A stretch of 64,000 nt of DNA from Porphyra umbilicalis (GCA_002049455.2 KV918788.1:124001-188000); one strand, 5' to 3'. Shown: positions 32,350 through 44,578, numbered from the stretch's first letter. Notes: generated by a model from the sequence alone, not told the origin. A program made the numbers and translations.

Positions 32350-34366
32350 CCAGCCGAGGCACTCGGCTGTACTAGTCAGAATGGCCAAAACCGCCTGTCG
32401 TCTGCCATCACCTGTCTGGAGACATTCAAAGATTGCCGACGCTCTTTCAAATGTGAGATCAAGTGCTACGGAAGTACGTAAGTATCCTGTGCTACTTACA
32501 TTCGTTGTGCTGTTCTTTGGTGCGCTTGTGTAACGTGTCTGCGGTAGCACGACAGAGACTCAAGGGTACATGTTACACCGTCAGGGTTGTCCGGGGCGGT
32601 CAGACTGTGAAGAGGGGATGGGTTGGGCTCGGCCCTGCCTTTCTACCGCCGACGTTCGCCAAGGTGTGGGCGCGACACGGTGGCGGCGGCGGCCGCCGCC
32701 GCCGCGGCCGAGGCGACGAAGCCGACTGATGGAAACGATGCCCACTTCGGCGAGCGTGGCGTTGCTGCCGTCTCCGCGCGTGCGGGATGGCGTGTGGGCG
32801 CGAACACCTGGTGCTGCCGTCGTGGCGCGTTCGCCCGCCGTCGGTGCGGCAAGCGGTGGCTGCGCCACCCCCTCCTCGCGGCACCAACCGTCCCCGCTGC
32901 GGCGTCGCCAGTGGGCGCGGGTGGTCGCACCACCACCGCGGCAGGGGTGGAGCTGTGGCGGCGGCGGCGGCGGCGGCTGTCGACGCTGGCGGCGGTCGGC
33001 GGCGGCGGCGGCCGACGCCAGCGGCGGCGGTCGCGAAGGACGCTCTGCCGGCGACGGCCTGAGCACCGGCGGAACAATCAGAGTGCCGTCGCCGCGGACG
33101 GAGCGGCGGGGGCGGCGGTCGCTCCGGCCTCTGCGGGCACGGCGGCGGCCACCCCCGCCGCCACCGCCACTCGCGGCGGTGACCCGACGGCGCTGCCATC
33201 AGCGCCGGCCACGACCGCCTCGCCGGGGGCGGCGACCGCCGGCGACGCGCGGCGGCGGCGGTCGACATCCCCCCTCTCGGCCGGCGGTGGCGCCGCCGTC
33301 GGCGGCGGACTGGGCGGCTGCCCCGACCCAACCCCGCCACCACCCTGCGCGCTCTGCGGCGGCTCAACCCCCTCTTGTCCGAAGGCGGTGGCGGCGACGT
33401 CGGCGGTTGAGGTGGTGGGGGGTTGGCACAGTGGGTGCCCCAGCCCGTCGCCGAGAGGGACGCCAACGGGGTGAGCAAAGGTTGTTTTTCTTGACATGGA
33501 GGAGCGCCTGGCAGTGTAAAGCTTGCCAGTCAATGGGCGGTGCAACATGCGATCACAAAAATTGTGGTGAAAAGCGGGGCTCAGTGCCCCTTCAGGGGGT
33601 GTTCATAAAAGTATTGTGGCTCCCACAATCTCTCAAACTGCCTAATTGATCCAACACCAGTTAGGGTTCACAGCGCCGCCACCGCCGCCGGCTATGCCGA
33701 CGCGGTGCACGTGTCGCCCGACGGGCACCGAGTGGCGGGGAGGACGGCGTCGGGGGGTTGCTGTACGCAGTCAAGTTTGGGGTCGTCGTCACCCCGCCGC
33801 TCAGTTTCGTCGGCGGGGGGGGGGGGGAGCGGGGATGGACAGCAGCGGCGGGCCGCCACCGTCGCAGGCGCAAGCGTGCGTCGACAACGGCGGGTCGCTC
33901 GGGGAGCGGCGTCGCGGTCGGCGCTGCTGCTCGTCGCCGCGCCGATGTAGGGGGTAAGGGGCTTTTCTGGATTGCCACGCGGGTGGTATCACGTGGAAAC
34001 GGGAGGGGTGGCGCGTCGACTCCGCCCGCTGTCGACCCGTTGGTGCGCCCTGCGTATGCGCAGTCGGCACCTACGCCGCGAGTACGCGGCAGTGGTGTTG
34101 TTGCCGGCTGTTTGCGCGCGATGGCGCGGCTGCCCCGCTGCTTTTTAGTGACGGCAGTGGCTGCTGTGGGGACGGCGGCCACTGCCAAGCTTTGTATTCA
34201 GTGAGGAAGAAGACGGAGAAGGCGTGTGTCATCTGGTGGGCCTGTGCCGTGTTGTGGCAGACCATGACAGTACTTGTCTTATTCAATATGCGGCCTCTCT
34301 CAGTGGGTTGTCTCTTTGCATACTTGCCGAGGCTGTTCGTTGCGCTTGCGCCCTCTTTAATACTTT
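32350..34366. other. GC-rich region between the inverted arms, no recognised gene
   Basis: Starts with an inverted copy of the 11629-11678 repeat end (to about 32400). From 32630 to 33480 the DNA is GC-rich, with open frames on both strands that translate to Ala/Arg/Pro/Gly. 33650-34200 is similar, with a plus-strand frame ending AMARLPRCFLVTAVAAVGTA. No motif supports a gene. Confidence 0.35.
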
Positions 34367-34505
34367 AGGACACAACCTTCAAGGCTTGAGACAGCGCTAC
34401 AGAAAGCAACGGAAAGTGACCAAGTGACCGCCTTGGAAACGCCATCTGAACGAGGCCAACCGGTCTTTTCCCGTTCACTTCTTTCGCATTGTCAAAAGCC
34501 TCGTG
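34367..34505 (+). repeat. Repeat module B, copy 2
   Basis: Inverted match to 22579-22731, starting GGACACAACCTTCAAGGC. It adjoins the end of the cysteine-rich gene 2 segment. Confidence 0.8.
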
Positions 34506-35260
34506 CAGGGGGGCGGGTGAAGACTGCCGCCCCCCCACGCCGCCGCACGCGCCTCACCCGCCGCCCGGCGCGCGGGTGTCCCGTCCCGCCGCCGCCGCCG
34601 CGGGCGCCAAACGACTGACGAGCAGACGCGTCGGCGGGGGGCGGGCGGCCGCCGCGGCGGCGAGGTCGACGCACGCGGCCATTGCGGCGGCGGCGCCACC
34701 GCCGGTCGTTTCCGCCGCCGACGCCGCCGCCGCGCCGCCGACCGCCGCACAGCCGTTGGCCGGCGCAGACGCTGCCGTTGCAGCTGCGGCTGGACGGGTG
34801 TGGAGGGGGGGGGTTGGTGTGGGGGGGCTCCGCATCGGGCGCCGCCACACGCCGGTGCCCCCTGGCAGGAGGCAGCCCCTCAGCGGGGAGCGCCGGTTGC
34901 GTCCCCTCCATGTCCGTCCCCTGCGCGGCTGTTACCAACTCTGGACCTTTGAAATGGCGCGGAACGCCGCCATCAATGGCCCGTCGTGGTGGCGAGCGGG
35001 GCAAGCCACGCGCCCAAACTAAAACTATCGCTATCCGCTACCATGGCAGTACGCCCACGGCTTGGCGTCTGCCCTCCGAGACGACACCGCCGACCCCCGG
35101 CCGGCGGTGGGGAGTGGGGGCCCCGGCTCGCGCGCGCCCCCGGCCCGAGCGGCCCGCGGGCGCCGCCGCCACCGCCGCCGCCACCCGCCGCGCCACCGGA
35201 TGCATCGAAGCGGCGGCGACCGCGCGCGTGCGGCCACGTCCCCTTCCCGCCCCACGCGCC

Positions 35261-35830
35261 TCAACAATAGATGTCGTAAGATCTGGCACGCCTGAGGCAG
35301 TTGCGCCGAAGTTTAGAGCCCCGGCACACGGTGCTGCAACGGCAGCAAGCGCTGCGCACTTGAGCCCGCGGACACGCCCCCCTCTGCGCGCAACGATAGA
35401 CGCGTTCGCACCGGTCGAACGCCCTCTTACAGGTGCGCGACTGCCGATCGACGGCCGCGAGCGTGTCTGTGGCGGCAGCATCCTCCTTGGCGGCGGCGGC
35501 GACGCCGTCGGTGAGGTCACCGGCAGCGGCGGCGGCGGCCGGGCGACGCACCGCCGTGGGGAGGAGACCCCCCGACGGGAGCGCGCCGCCCGCCGCGCGG
35601 CTCGCGGCAACCTCTGCCAGACCCGCCGGGGCGGCCGCGGCAGCGGCAGGGGGCGGCCCTTCCGCAAGGGCAGCCGCCGCCGCCCGCGACGGCGACGCCG
35701 CTGCGGCAATGGCAATGACGGCGGCGGCGACGGTGGCGGCCAACGCCGCCGCGAGCCACGAGCGGGCAGCCCCCCGGCGGAGGGTGGCCTTGGTCGTCAT
35801 CTTGTGAACGGGGCCGTCAAGGCGATACAT
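35261..35830 (-). CDS. Secreted cysteine-rich protein, paralogue 2 (189 aa)
   Basis: ATG at 35828-35830, TGA at 35261-35263. Same length and ten-Cys spacing as paralogue 1. By hand count the first ~125 residues differ at about five positions, while the ~57-residue Cys domain differs at about seventeen, mostly by amino-acid-changing substitutions. The sequence after the stop is again almost the same as in paralogue 1. Leader, hydrophobic segment and Ala/Pro-rich spacer as described there. Confidence 0.75.
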   Translation of the reverse strand: MYRLDGPVHKMTTKATLRRGAARSWLAAALAATVAAAVIAIAAAASPSRAAAAALAEGPPPAAAAAAPAGLAEVAASRAAGGALPSGGLLPTAVRRPAAAAAAGDLTDGVAAAAKEDAAATDTLAAVDRQSRTCKRAFDRCERVYRCAQRGACPRAQVRSACCRCSTVCRGSKLRRNCLRRARSYDIYC

Positions 35831-36050
35831 TGTGCCGGGCGGGGGGGGTGCCTGCGGACGCGAACAAGGCTGCGAAGGGGGGCGCCCGCTAGCGGGAGGG
35901 TGGGGGCGGGGTGGAAGGTGGGATCTTGCTGGCGATGCGAGGTAAGGGCGGTCGGGTCGGCGGGTGAGCGGCTTGGTTTGTAGCTCTTCGGTGTGGCAGC
36001 GAGCGCCGGCGGCGGGCCTCTTATGCTCTTCCGAGCAGGGAACCGAACCT

Positions 36051-36430
36051 GCACCGCCCTCCCAACCCACCGTACCGCACGACCCGCGGCAGATGCGGCC
36101 GCCGCTGCCGCCGCTGCCGCTACCGCTGCCGCTGTCATCGCTACTGCCGCTGCCGCTACCACTGCCGCTGCCGCGGGGGCTGCACCTGCCGCCGCCACAA
36201 CGGCACCGCCGCGGTGAGATGGGCTCCACCTCCAACGGTCTTTCGAAACAAAAACAGGGAGGGCGCCTGCACTGCCCTCCGAACCTACCGTACCGCACGA
36301 CCCGCGGCAGGTGCGGCCGCCGCTGCCGCCGCTGCCGCTGCCGCTGCCGCTGGGGCTGTAATTGCCGCCGCCACAACGGCACCGCCGCGGTGAGACGGGC
36401 TCCACCTCCAACGGACTGTTGAAATAAAAA
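36051..36430. repeat. Tandem duplication of the 5' flank of cysteine-rich gene 2
   Basis: Two partial copies of a unit with a CCGCTGCCGCTGC-type hexamer microsatellite, GCCGCCGCCACAACGGCACC and GGGCTCCACCTCCAACGG. The other two gene copies have one unit each. Confidence 0.8.
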
Positions 36431-36915
36431 CAGGAATGCTACCGTATGCGCTGTGCTGCAGCTGCAGTGTGTGCCATATTCCTTTGTATCTTCCTTGGAC
36501 AGGGGGGGGGGCGTGAGAAGGCGGTTAGGTGGCAATCATCTCTCTCTTGGCCACTTTAGCATACACCAGCCTCGCAGGGGGCTTCCAGTCTGGACTTCTG
36601 CCGACGTAGCCCAACCCTCTGCTGACTCACACCCCACACCCTCCTCCCGACACATGCCGCCCCTGCTGCAGCAGCTGCGGACACCGCCACGGCCGCCGCA
36701 GCCGCCGTAGCAGCTGTGCTGGCCACGTCACAGTGGGGCTGGTTCATCGTCCCACGGGCAAATCAAATCAGACACGAGTGGACCATTTGCAATGCGACTG
36801 TGGCGTAGACCTTATTCATTTTGTTCTCGTCACATACAGAGTGTTCTGGACAGAAGAGCTTCGTTAACAACAAAATATGGGTCACGAGACTCCAATTACA
36901 CCGTGCAAAGGCTAC

Positions 36916-37066
36916 CTTTTTCATATTGAGCTAAATCAGCTGTCTGTTTCACCGAGAAGGCACTTTTTTTTCCTCATACCAACTGCTTTCAACTGGTGCA
37001 GTGAGTTCCCGGTGTAAGATAGGGATTAGATGACGAGGTCCTTGCGGTCCTTCATATTGCCCGCCT
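36916..37066. other. Joint between gene segment and gag-protease relic
   Basis: Contains about 80 bp (CACCGGGAACTCACTGCACC ... on the minus strand) missing from the matching place near 61540, so one of the two loci has gained or lost sequence. The empty site for element Y copy a is at 37067-37069 (TGA here, TCA on the other strand). Confidence 0.5.
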
Positions 37067-39290
37067 TGAAGACTTGGAAACGCCGCTCAATTCGCGAACC
37101 ATCTTGCAGCCGGCAATCTGAGAGCGGTCAAGCACTATGCTGTGCCTCCGCAGCCCCCACACCGCCCTCCCGACACCAGCGCAGTGGTGGCTATGAATAA
37201 CTGGGGGTGGGACACAAAAAGCGTTTCCGGCCGTTTTGACCACTATGTGTCGTGGAACCGGCCTCCGCGGGGTTGCCGAACAAGGATGTTCCCTCAGCTC
37301 TCTGTGACGGGAGTTCCTATCTGATTGGAAAGGAACTGTACACAGTCTTTCTCCCTTGCTCTAACGCGCCGACAGCTGCGGCGCATCCCCACGAGTCAGC
37401 GAGGCGCGTTCCTTGCTAAGTCGGTGGCAGCCATCCGGAAGTCCCGGGGGGTCAAGCTGCAGGCGTAGTCGAAGAGGATCTCCTCCCGGTCCGCGGGCGG
37501 AAAGGAACGCGACACTTGGTGGACCCGGACGGTGGCGTACGTGGCACTCCCGGCAGGAGCCGTCTCCGCCGCTGCGGCCTTGTCTGGCACGGACTACGGC
37601 GCGGAAGCGGAGTGGGCCGACTTAACCGCGGTGCTTGCCGCATCGGCGAAGGGTGCACGATACGGGCTGCCAGGAGAGGCGCCGGTGCTACCGGTCAGTG
37701 GTCTGGCCCCATCGTCAGGCTAGCTGCAGCAACGCGCGTGGGGGGGCCGCCCGGAGATACACCTCGTCCATACGGGTGCAGGCCGGGGGCCCGGCACCCT
37801 CGCGTCGGGAACCCCGGTACAGCCGCGGGCGGATCTGGCGCTCCCATACCCGGACCGCCCTCCTCAATTTACCCGCGGTGGGGCCTCGCCGCGTCACGGC
37901 GTCACGCGGGACGACGCCCGCGGATTAGGGCCCCGACCGCGACAGCTGGGAGCCTGATAGTTCTGTGCACACGTGGGACTCTGGGTGCATAAGTGCCCCG
38001 CCAAGTCCCCAGAGGCTCGAGCGCACGGGCACGCGATGCGCAAAGGCATCGCCGCGGACCGCAATGGGCGTGGGCTCGCGCCGCCTCCTCCCCTGCCGCT
38101 GGGCGTGGGGCCCCCAGTCGCACCGGTGCGGCCGGCCGCGTCCCTGCTCGCTGCCGCCGCGCCGGGCACGGCAGTGTTCGTGCACGCCGTGAAAGCCAAA
38201 GAACGGGCCCACCCTGGCGTTGCGGGAGATGACGGCGAGAGCACTTCAATGGAGTGGGCGGCGGCCGAGGATGGGGCGTGTCGTGATGCCGACCAATTAT
38301 TTCACGCCCAGGGAGGCGGGTGGGGGGCAGCCCCCTCAGTGGGATGCCCACGGACGTTTCCCGGCTCATAGCGCGCTGCAACTGCTGCATCGCAGAGACC
38401 CGCCAGAGGCTAGTTCGCCAGCGCAAAGCGGCCGCGGGGTTCCCCCCGCCTTCTGCCTTCTGTCATCGTATTCTTACGCGGCCTGGGGGAAGCGGCATTG
38501 CCGCACCTGGAGTGCCGGCCCGTCGCGCCGCGCCGGCGGCTTCGGCGGCGCAGAGTCCACCCCAGCGCTGCCGCCGGTTGCTGCGTCTGTCCTGGCCCTC
38601 GGTCACTACGAGTCCCGGCCATAGGGCGGTGGAAATGGCATCCTAGTGGATGGGCCCACCGACGGGGCATCACGCCTCCTCCGCGGCTCGGCTGGCGCGC
38701 GCGGCGCGAGCGTGCCCGCTTCTGTCGTCATGAGGCCGCCATCGCGGACCCCGCGGGTCCAGCATACTCTTCGCCGGGCGTCGGGGAAGTGCCGTTATTC
38801 AACCTCCACAACTACCGCATCGTGGCCATGTTGGGCATAAAAGAAGTGTCTATCGTCGCGCTCGGCATGGACGTGGACACGGGCGCAGGCTCCAACCTGG
38901 TCCACCGAAACGCCCTCTCCCCTACTGGCTGTGCCAGGTGGGGACCACCAGTGAGGAGGAGCAGGAGCGACTCCGATACTCCATCAGCACACGGCTGCGT
39001 ACCAGCGGTACCGTCACGCTGTGACTTCAGACGGGCGAGCGGATTAAACCCACGACCTTCCTCGTCATCGACCTATTGTCGTTAACTGTCTTCCTAGGCT
39101 GTATGTGTATCGAAGATAACGCGCACGCCATCCTGCCCTATGAAAGGTCCATCCGTTGGACGGACGGATCGGCTACCGCAATCCTGCGGCGGCCATTGGA
39201 CGACGGCGACTGCTTGCTTCGCGTTTTTGGCTCCCACGCCGCACTCGCGTACCACACCACCCCCAACAACCTACGGTCTACAGGCTGAAA
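37067..39290 (+). pseudogene. Retrotransposon gag-protease relic, copy 1
   Basis: Recognised from the end backwards. An aspartic protease reads ALGMDVDTGAGSNLV (DTGA) at about 38860-38900, then, in another frame, IDLLSLTVFLGCMCIEDNAHAIL, the usual flap and C-terminal strand of a retropepsin. Upstream at about 37966-38000 is a zinc knuckle (FCAHVGLWVHKCP) lacking its first cysteine, where the frame has TGA TAG. Before it lies a gag-like stretch (GGRPEIHLVHTGAGRG) with stops at about 37468 and 37723. Several frame changes and stops show it is dead. Reverse transcriptase is not present. The match to copy 2 ends at about 38979. The superfamily (Ty3/gypsy or BEL/Pao) cannot be settled from these pieces. 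Confidence 0.65.
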
Positions 39291-40714
39291 ACAAGCCGCG
39301 GGCCCGACTCCTCCGTGACTTTGTGCCTCAACCTTTTCCACAACCGGCCGCGTGCGCATGCGCCATACCCACCTCTGAAGGTAAGTCAGTAATAATGACC
39401 GCCTCGTCTCACGACGGACGGGACGCACGGCCGGCTAGGGACCCAAGGGTGATGAAAGATGTGCAAGCGCAGGCCACCGCTCCCTGCCAAATTGGGCCAC
39501 GTAACCGAGAGCCGAGAGGATTGCCCCCATGGAAGGGACTTCGTCCAGACGACGGCAACGACACATGTACCGGTTGCGGTGAGCCCGACTAGGCCGCCGC
39601 CGCATCCTGCCCCCGGCACAAAACGCCACCTTTCCCACCCCCTGTTGGGGCGGATCGGGCCCCACCCGCGGCCTTTGCGGAGGAGCCTCTGCCCAGATAC
39701 CTTGGCACGCGCGCCCCTTGCGCCTGCGCGATTTTGCTTGGCCGTTCGGTCCGTCGCGGTCCTTTTCGGACGTACACGATCCCTCCTTTGGTGAGTGCAA
39801 GCACCCCCGCGTTGCACGAGAGTGTCATGAATCGCGCACGGCAGCCGTTGCAGGCGACATCCAAGCGTAACACCCCAGCTCGCCGTCGCGCGTCTTTCGC
39901 AGCACTCTTGTTGGCTGCCACTTGTGGCGTTGGTTGTGGCGGATCGACCGATCTGCTCCCACTCACCGGGACAGCTTGAATCTCGTTCCAGGGGTATGTA
40001 GCATATCTCCTGAATTACTAAGACTCTGAACAGGTAGCTCCCTGAACAGGTAGCCCCCCTGTCTATTCGGTATTCATGCGGCGAAAAGAACTGACTTGTG
40101 GTACGTTCTTTGGGAGGCTCCTTCCGTCTTCCATAACTGTCCTTTCTTTTTTGTGCTTTACTTTGTGTGTCTTTTAGGTCCTTCTGACCGCTCGGTCAAT
40201 CGACCTTGCCTCTTTTACTGTCTATCCATATAAAGTACCTTGAGTCCAGGGCTCGCCGTTGCCGGCGCGCTCGGTTCCCCATCGGGTGTTTTTCAAACAA
40301 GGACTTATCGACCTCGCCGCTTGGGCGCTGGAGTTCGCTTTATCGTGCGTTTACTGTTGGTTGTCATCTGCTTGTCGAGTAGCCAACGCCATTCATTTTA
40401 GAATGAGGACCCCTTGACGCGCAGTTGCCTGTCATGACCGCGCGGGATGGACGCGCGGGGGCGCCGGCGGACGCTTGCGTCGACTCCGCTGCCACGGACT
40501 GGGCGGCGGAGCGGCACGGGCGGGCCCTGACGGAGGAGGATGTGCGTGCCAAAAACGCGGCGTGCCGGAGCGAGCGCGGCTCTCCGGAGCGGGCGACAGG
40601 CAACTGGCATCACGCGGTGGGTGCCGCGTGCAACGCTTGGATTGGATGCTCCTCTTTGTCTTGTAATGATCGAGTCGGGTGACTTGGTTTGCATGGGGGG
40701 AACTTTTTGATGTG
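39291..40714. other. No gene; possible LTR-like stretch
   Basis: 39990-40400 starts TGTAGCATATCTCC after a purine-rich CCAGGGGTA and holds a TATA-like box (CCATATAAAGTACC, about 40227-40240), which would suit a solo or 3' LTR of the gag-protease relic. No second copy in the window confirms it. About 40400-40690 resembles 41230-41560 weakly (CAACGC...TCGTCTTGT-x-ATGATCG), a diverged direct duplication. Confidence 0.3.
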
Positions 40715-40722
40715 GTCGGTGG

Positions 40723-41104
40723 TAGGATTGCTCAGAACGCCCGGAATGTCGTTAAGGGCGTCGTTAAGGGCGTCACCAGGGCGCCATTTGGGCGTCATGC
40801 GCCCCTAACGCCCCAACTCAAAAGGGCGTCAGCAAGGCGTCGCGAAGAGAAAATTCTCAGGGGGGTCTATATGATTCAGCAGGTGGCGGCTGTGCACCTT
40901 GGTTGGGGACAGGCACCCAGTCTTGACACAAAAATGACATATGGGAGCACAATATGGGGGCCACTTGACCCACATTTCGAATATTGAGGGTGCTACTTGG
41001 GGCGTCGTGAGGGCGTTTTGGCTGCCTAATGGGGCGTCAGTAAGGCGTCTTATCTGTCGTGCGCCCCTGACGCCCCCGAAATAGGGGCGTCGTGTGCAAC
41101 CCTA
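40723..41104. mobile_element. hAT MITE, 382 bp, perfect 8-bp target duplication
   Basis: Left end TAGGATTGCTCAGAACGCCC; inverted right end TAGGGTTGCACACGACGCCC. GTCGGTGG is present on both sides (40715-40722, 41105-41112). The interior repeats GGGCGTC many times in both orientations. No coding capacity. Related by its ends to 17207-21136 and 61578-62296. Confidence 0.92.
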
Positions 41105-41112
41105 GTCGGTGG

Positions 41113-44100
41113 CAGCCCGGATTCTTTTTCATATGGGAAATTGAGCCCGCGCCACGGCTTCTACCCTTTTTAGGACGAGAGGCGACGACGGTGGTGTAGA
41201 AGATACTACGGGGCTCCCGATGTGCCAGGGGTCCGCCGCGGGGGCGCCGGAGGCGCCGGGGGACGCGGCACTCGGCGGAGAGTGGCGAAGCCGGCGGCGG
41301 TGGTTGGTAACGGGATGGCGACGCGGGAGCAGAGCCGACGGGGCTGTCCCGCTGCCCGGCCCGAGCCACCGGTGGAGCGTACCTGACAGGCCGCGCCGCG
41401 ACACGCGGGCCGCACGGTGGGCCGGGTTGGAGCGCTTTAGAGGGCGCGAAATGCGACGGCTGAACGGGCGCCACGCGGCGGGTGCAACGCGTTGCGCGCG
41501 GGACGGTTACTCCCCCTCGTCTTGTCATGATCGCTTCGAAGGACTTGATGCGCATTAAGGAAGTTATCTGCATTGGTTGGTGACGGCCCGGGTCAATTCC
41601 CATTCGGGGAATTTTGGCCCGGGCGATGGTTTTCGCATTTTTAGGACGAAGGGCGACGACGGTGGGATGCACCGTCGTCGCCGGCAAGTAAACCCGTGTA
41701 GGATCTCAAGAGAAACGGACCCACGTTCTATTCTAGAGATTAAACCTCTAGAATCGATCGTAGGGGCCGTTTCCAACGCCTGAGAGGCGGTAGAGTTGCA
41801 AACGAATTATATCCAAATCACCCTCATGACGCCATTGCGATGGGGCCACTTTTTTCGCGTTCTTCTGCTCAACGTCAATTTCTCATCCGATTTGATGCCG
41901 TTGTAGCCGCCTGATTGCTCGGGGGGAACTCGCATTCAGGCGATAAAATGGCCAGTTATGAATATGGGGGGGGTGGTAGGGACCGAACATCGGCGCCTAT
42001 GCTCGGCGCTGGCTGCCGGCATGCCAGCGGCGGCGTGCGCACGAGCGGCCGCGCCGCCGGCGCCGCCCCACGGGCGGGCGAGGTGGCTGGTGTGTCCGCT
42101 GCGGCCGAGCGCGCCGTGGCCGAGAGGCATGGGGACGTGTGTCCGTCGGCGGCGGTTCCGACAGCCAATCGGGCGGGAAGCGCCGCCGCCGCCGCCACCG
42201 CCACCGCTGCCGCCGGCTGCCAAGCAGCATCGTGCAGCGCCCTGTCGGGGGGCGCCGCCGCGCCGGTCGTGGTGGGGGGGAGACGCAGGGTCAGTACCCC
42301 CCCCTCCAACACCCAATGGCCATCGGCCCACAGCGCCGCGGCCAGTGATGCGCGGCGCCGTGGCGGCGGGGTGCGGTGGGGCAGCCAAGGCGTGGCACGC
42401 CCCGGCACGCCTCCCCCCACCAACAAGGGCCGCCACGCGGCTTCCGCCGCCACCACCCTTTCCACCGGCCGCCGCGCCGCGCGCAGCGCCGCGCCGCAGA
42501 GAGGAGATGACCGGCCGGCAGTGACGGGGCTAGGCGGCGTAGTGTCGCCACCACAGCCCCCGCAGATGCCCCCAGCGGGTGGTGGCATGGTCGTCGCCCC
42601 CGGGGCGGGCGCCGCGCGCGGCAACGCCGCAGCAGCGGTTGTCACACAAAGCTCGTATGTCCGTCAAGGAACTGCTACCGGATACATGTCGGTGAAAAAC
42701 AGCATGATGGAGTGGTATTTAGACCTTTATGACTGCGTAGGCGTGATCAGAAACGTCACTTTACCCAGGAGGAACTTAAAGTCAAGCGCCGCATGACTTT
42801 GGTTTTTGGCATACTACTCACCCAAGAGTTGTGGCCCTTCGCCATCAGGCATGCCCAGGCATCCTGTGCGTGTCAGCAGGAGGTCCGACAAAAAAAAACC
42901 ACGTGACAGTCGACCGAGGAGCTCAAGTAGGACAGTCCCTGGTCACGTCAGTGTGCTCAGAATGATACAACAAGGACTCCTTCATGCTCATGAGAAACCC
43001 TTCCTGCTGCCCTTCACGCGTGTCCCGCGACCGATGTGAGCTCTGAACGAAGTTGGTCCGAATGAACCTTCTAGATTATTCTCATTAGGTCCAGCGGCCA
43101 ACAGTTTTCTATTCAATGACTAGACGATGTGCAGCCTGAGTACAACACGACGCAGCCGCAGCACCTTACATGAGACCACGATTAAAAGGCCTCAGAACCC
43201 TTGAAGTCTGACCGACACGGCTCCCAAGACAGCGACCATGCATGAGATTTCAATTAAAATGCATGGATTGAAAGCTCTCATATAAGCAGTGTCTGATTGT
43301 CTGTTGATGGCCGCTTTTCGGTCTGTTAGTCACAATCTCTGGCGCACGGTCTCTTCCATCGGCCCCAACTATCTGAGGCAAGGGTCATTGCCCGCACGCC
43401 GCCATTGTCTCGCAGCCCCCCCCTCCCGACCCAGTATGCGAACAAGGGAGAGTTCATGCGCTGGTGCTATGGGGGAAGGAGCTAGGCGGTGTAAACGAGT
43501 GAGCGGAAATAGCATGAGGTCACCATCGTCATGCCCACCGTTGCGTCGGTAGCCAGACATGTGGCTGTACTTGGGCGCCTGCTGTGGGCTGCTCCGGTGG
43601 TCCGGACCGCGGCTATGCGCGTGGCAACAAGAGAAGAATAACTAGGAGCTGATTGCTGGAGTGTCCCGGATTGTACGTCAAGGCAATGCTAGCACTGGCT
43701 AATCCAATGTAGCACGTGCCTTTTTCTGGCACTGCCCCATCTTGTGGATAGCATATGTGCGCTTCTGTGCCTGCCTATATCGATTCCCACTGCATTGTGT
43801 TGGAAAAACACTGCGGCCGGTCTCCCATACTGTACTCTGTTCCTGCTGACCAGCTGGAGACGAAGCGGGAATTCTCTATTCGCGCGTTTGTCGTTGTCTA
43901 GCAGGGGCGCCTTGGCAGATCACACGTCGGCCGCGGCCTGGTGGGCAGCCAAGCAGGAAAGCACACAAAAGGAGAAGTTCTGTAGCGGGGACTGGCTGCC
44001 AGTGGGGAGAGGAGCAGAGACGGTCCAAGTATCAGAGGAGCGGGACGCGGTGCGGGATCGAGGCAGCCCTGGTGGGGCGGTGGGAATCGGCCACGTCATG

Positions 44101-44578
44101 TCCATGGTGACGTCAGCACGTCGTTAGGCCATTGTGGGTCTAAAGTGACGACCCGCCCACAATGCAAAATTGCGCCCCCACCCCAACCCCACCCCACCCC
44201 CCACCAACCCCCCCCAAACCCCCCCGCAACCCCCCCCAAACCCCCCCCCAACCCCCCGCACAACCGCGCCTCCATTCCCCGTCTAGCGTTCCCCGAAGCA
44301 CCCCCCGCAGCTCCCCCCCCAGCACCCCCCCAATCCCCCCAACCCCCCCCCCCCCCAACAGCCCCCCAGAGAGCCCCCACGATCTCTTGTAGCCCCACCC
44401 ACGATCTCTTGTAGCCCACATGTCATCGTGGGTCGTTTTTTTCGAGATACGACCCCAGTAAACCGTGTCTCGATATCTTGGCGTTTCGATCGGCCCGACT
44501 TCCCGGACCTCCTGTCCCATAGCGGGTGTAGTGCAAGCGGCTGAGATGGCCGTTACCTCCCTCCTTCTGAGGTACAGG
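41113..44578. other. Mostly unrecognised; GC-rich open frame, then repeat-poor DNA
   Basis: A plus frame with ATG at 41948 runs to 42796 through Ala/Gly/Arg/Pro low complexity and ends in ordinary sequence (NSMMEWYLDLYDCVGVIRNV). The opposite strand is open too, so I do not call it a gene. TTTTTAGGACGA followed by GGCGACGACGGTGG occurs at both about 41170 and 41640, a small direct repeat. 42800-44140 shows nothing recognisable. Confidence 0.35.
44160..44365. repeat. C-rich tract of CCCCCCAAACCCC type
   Basis: About 200 bp in which runs of 4-13 C alternate with AA, AAA, AG or CA. The minus strand has the corresponding closely spaced G runs. Open in several frames as Pro-rich peptide; not coding by any other sign. 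Confidence 0.85.

Larger units (their letters stand above)
34506..36915 (-). repeat. Segment carrying cysteine-rich gene 2 (right arm of the inverted duplication)
   Basis: Inverted relative to the gene 1 segment. With the adjoining gag-protease relic it is also inverted relative to 57200-64000. Upstream of the gene it holds a local tandem duplication (36051-36430). Confidence 0.85.

Noticed and set aside
37396..37590. Minus-strand 64-aa ORF conserved in both gag-protease relics (also 58598-58792, plus)
   Set aside because: It is antisense to the gag reading direction, and conservation follows from the duplication of the block.
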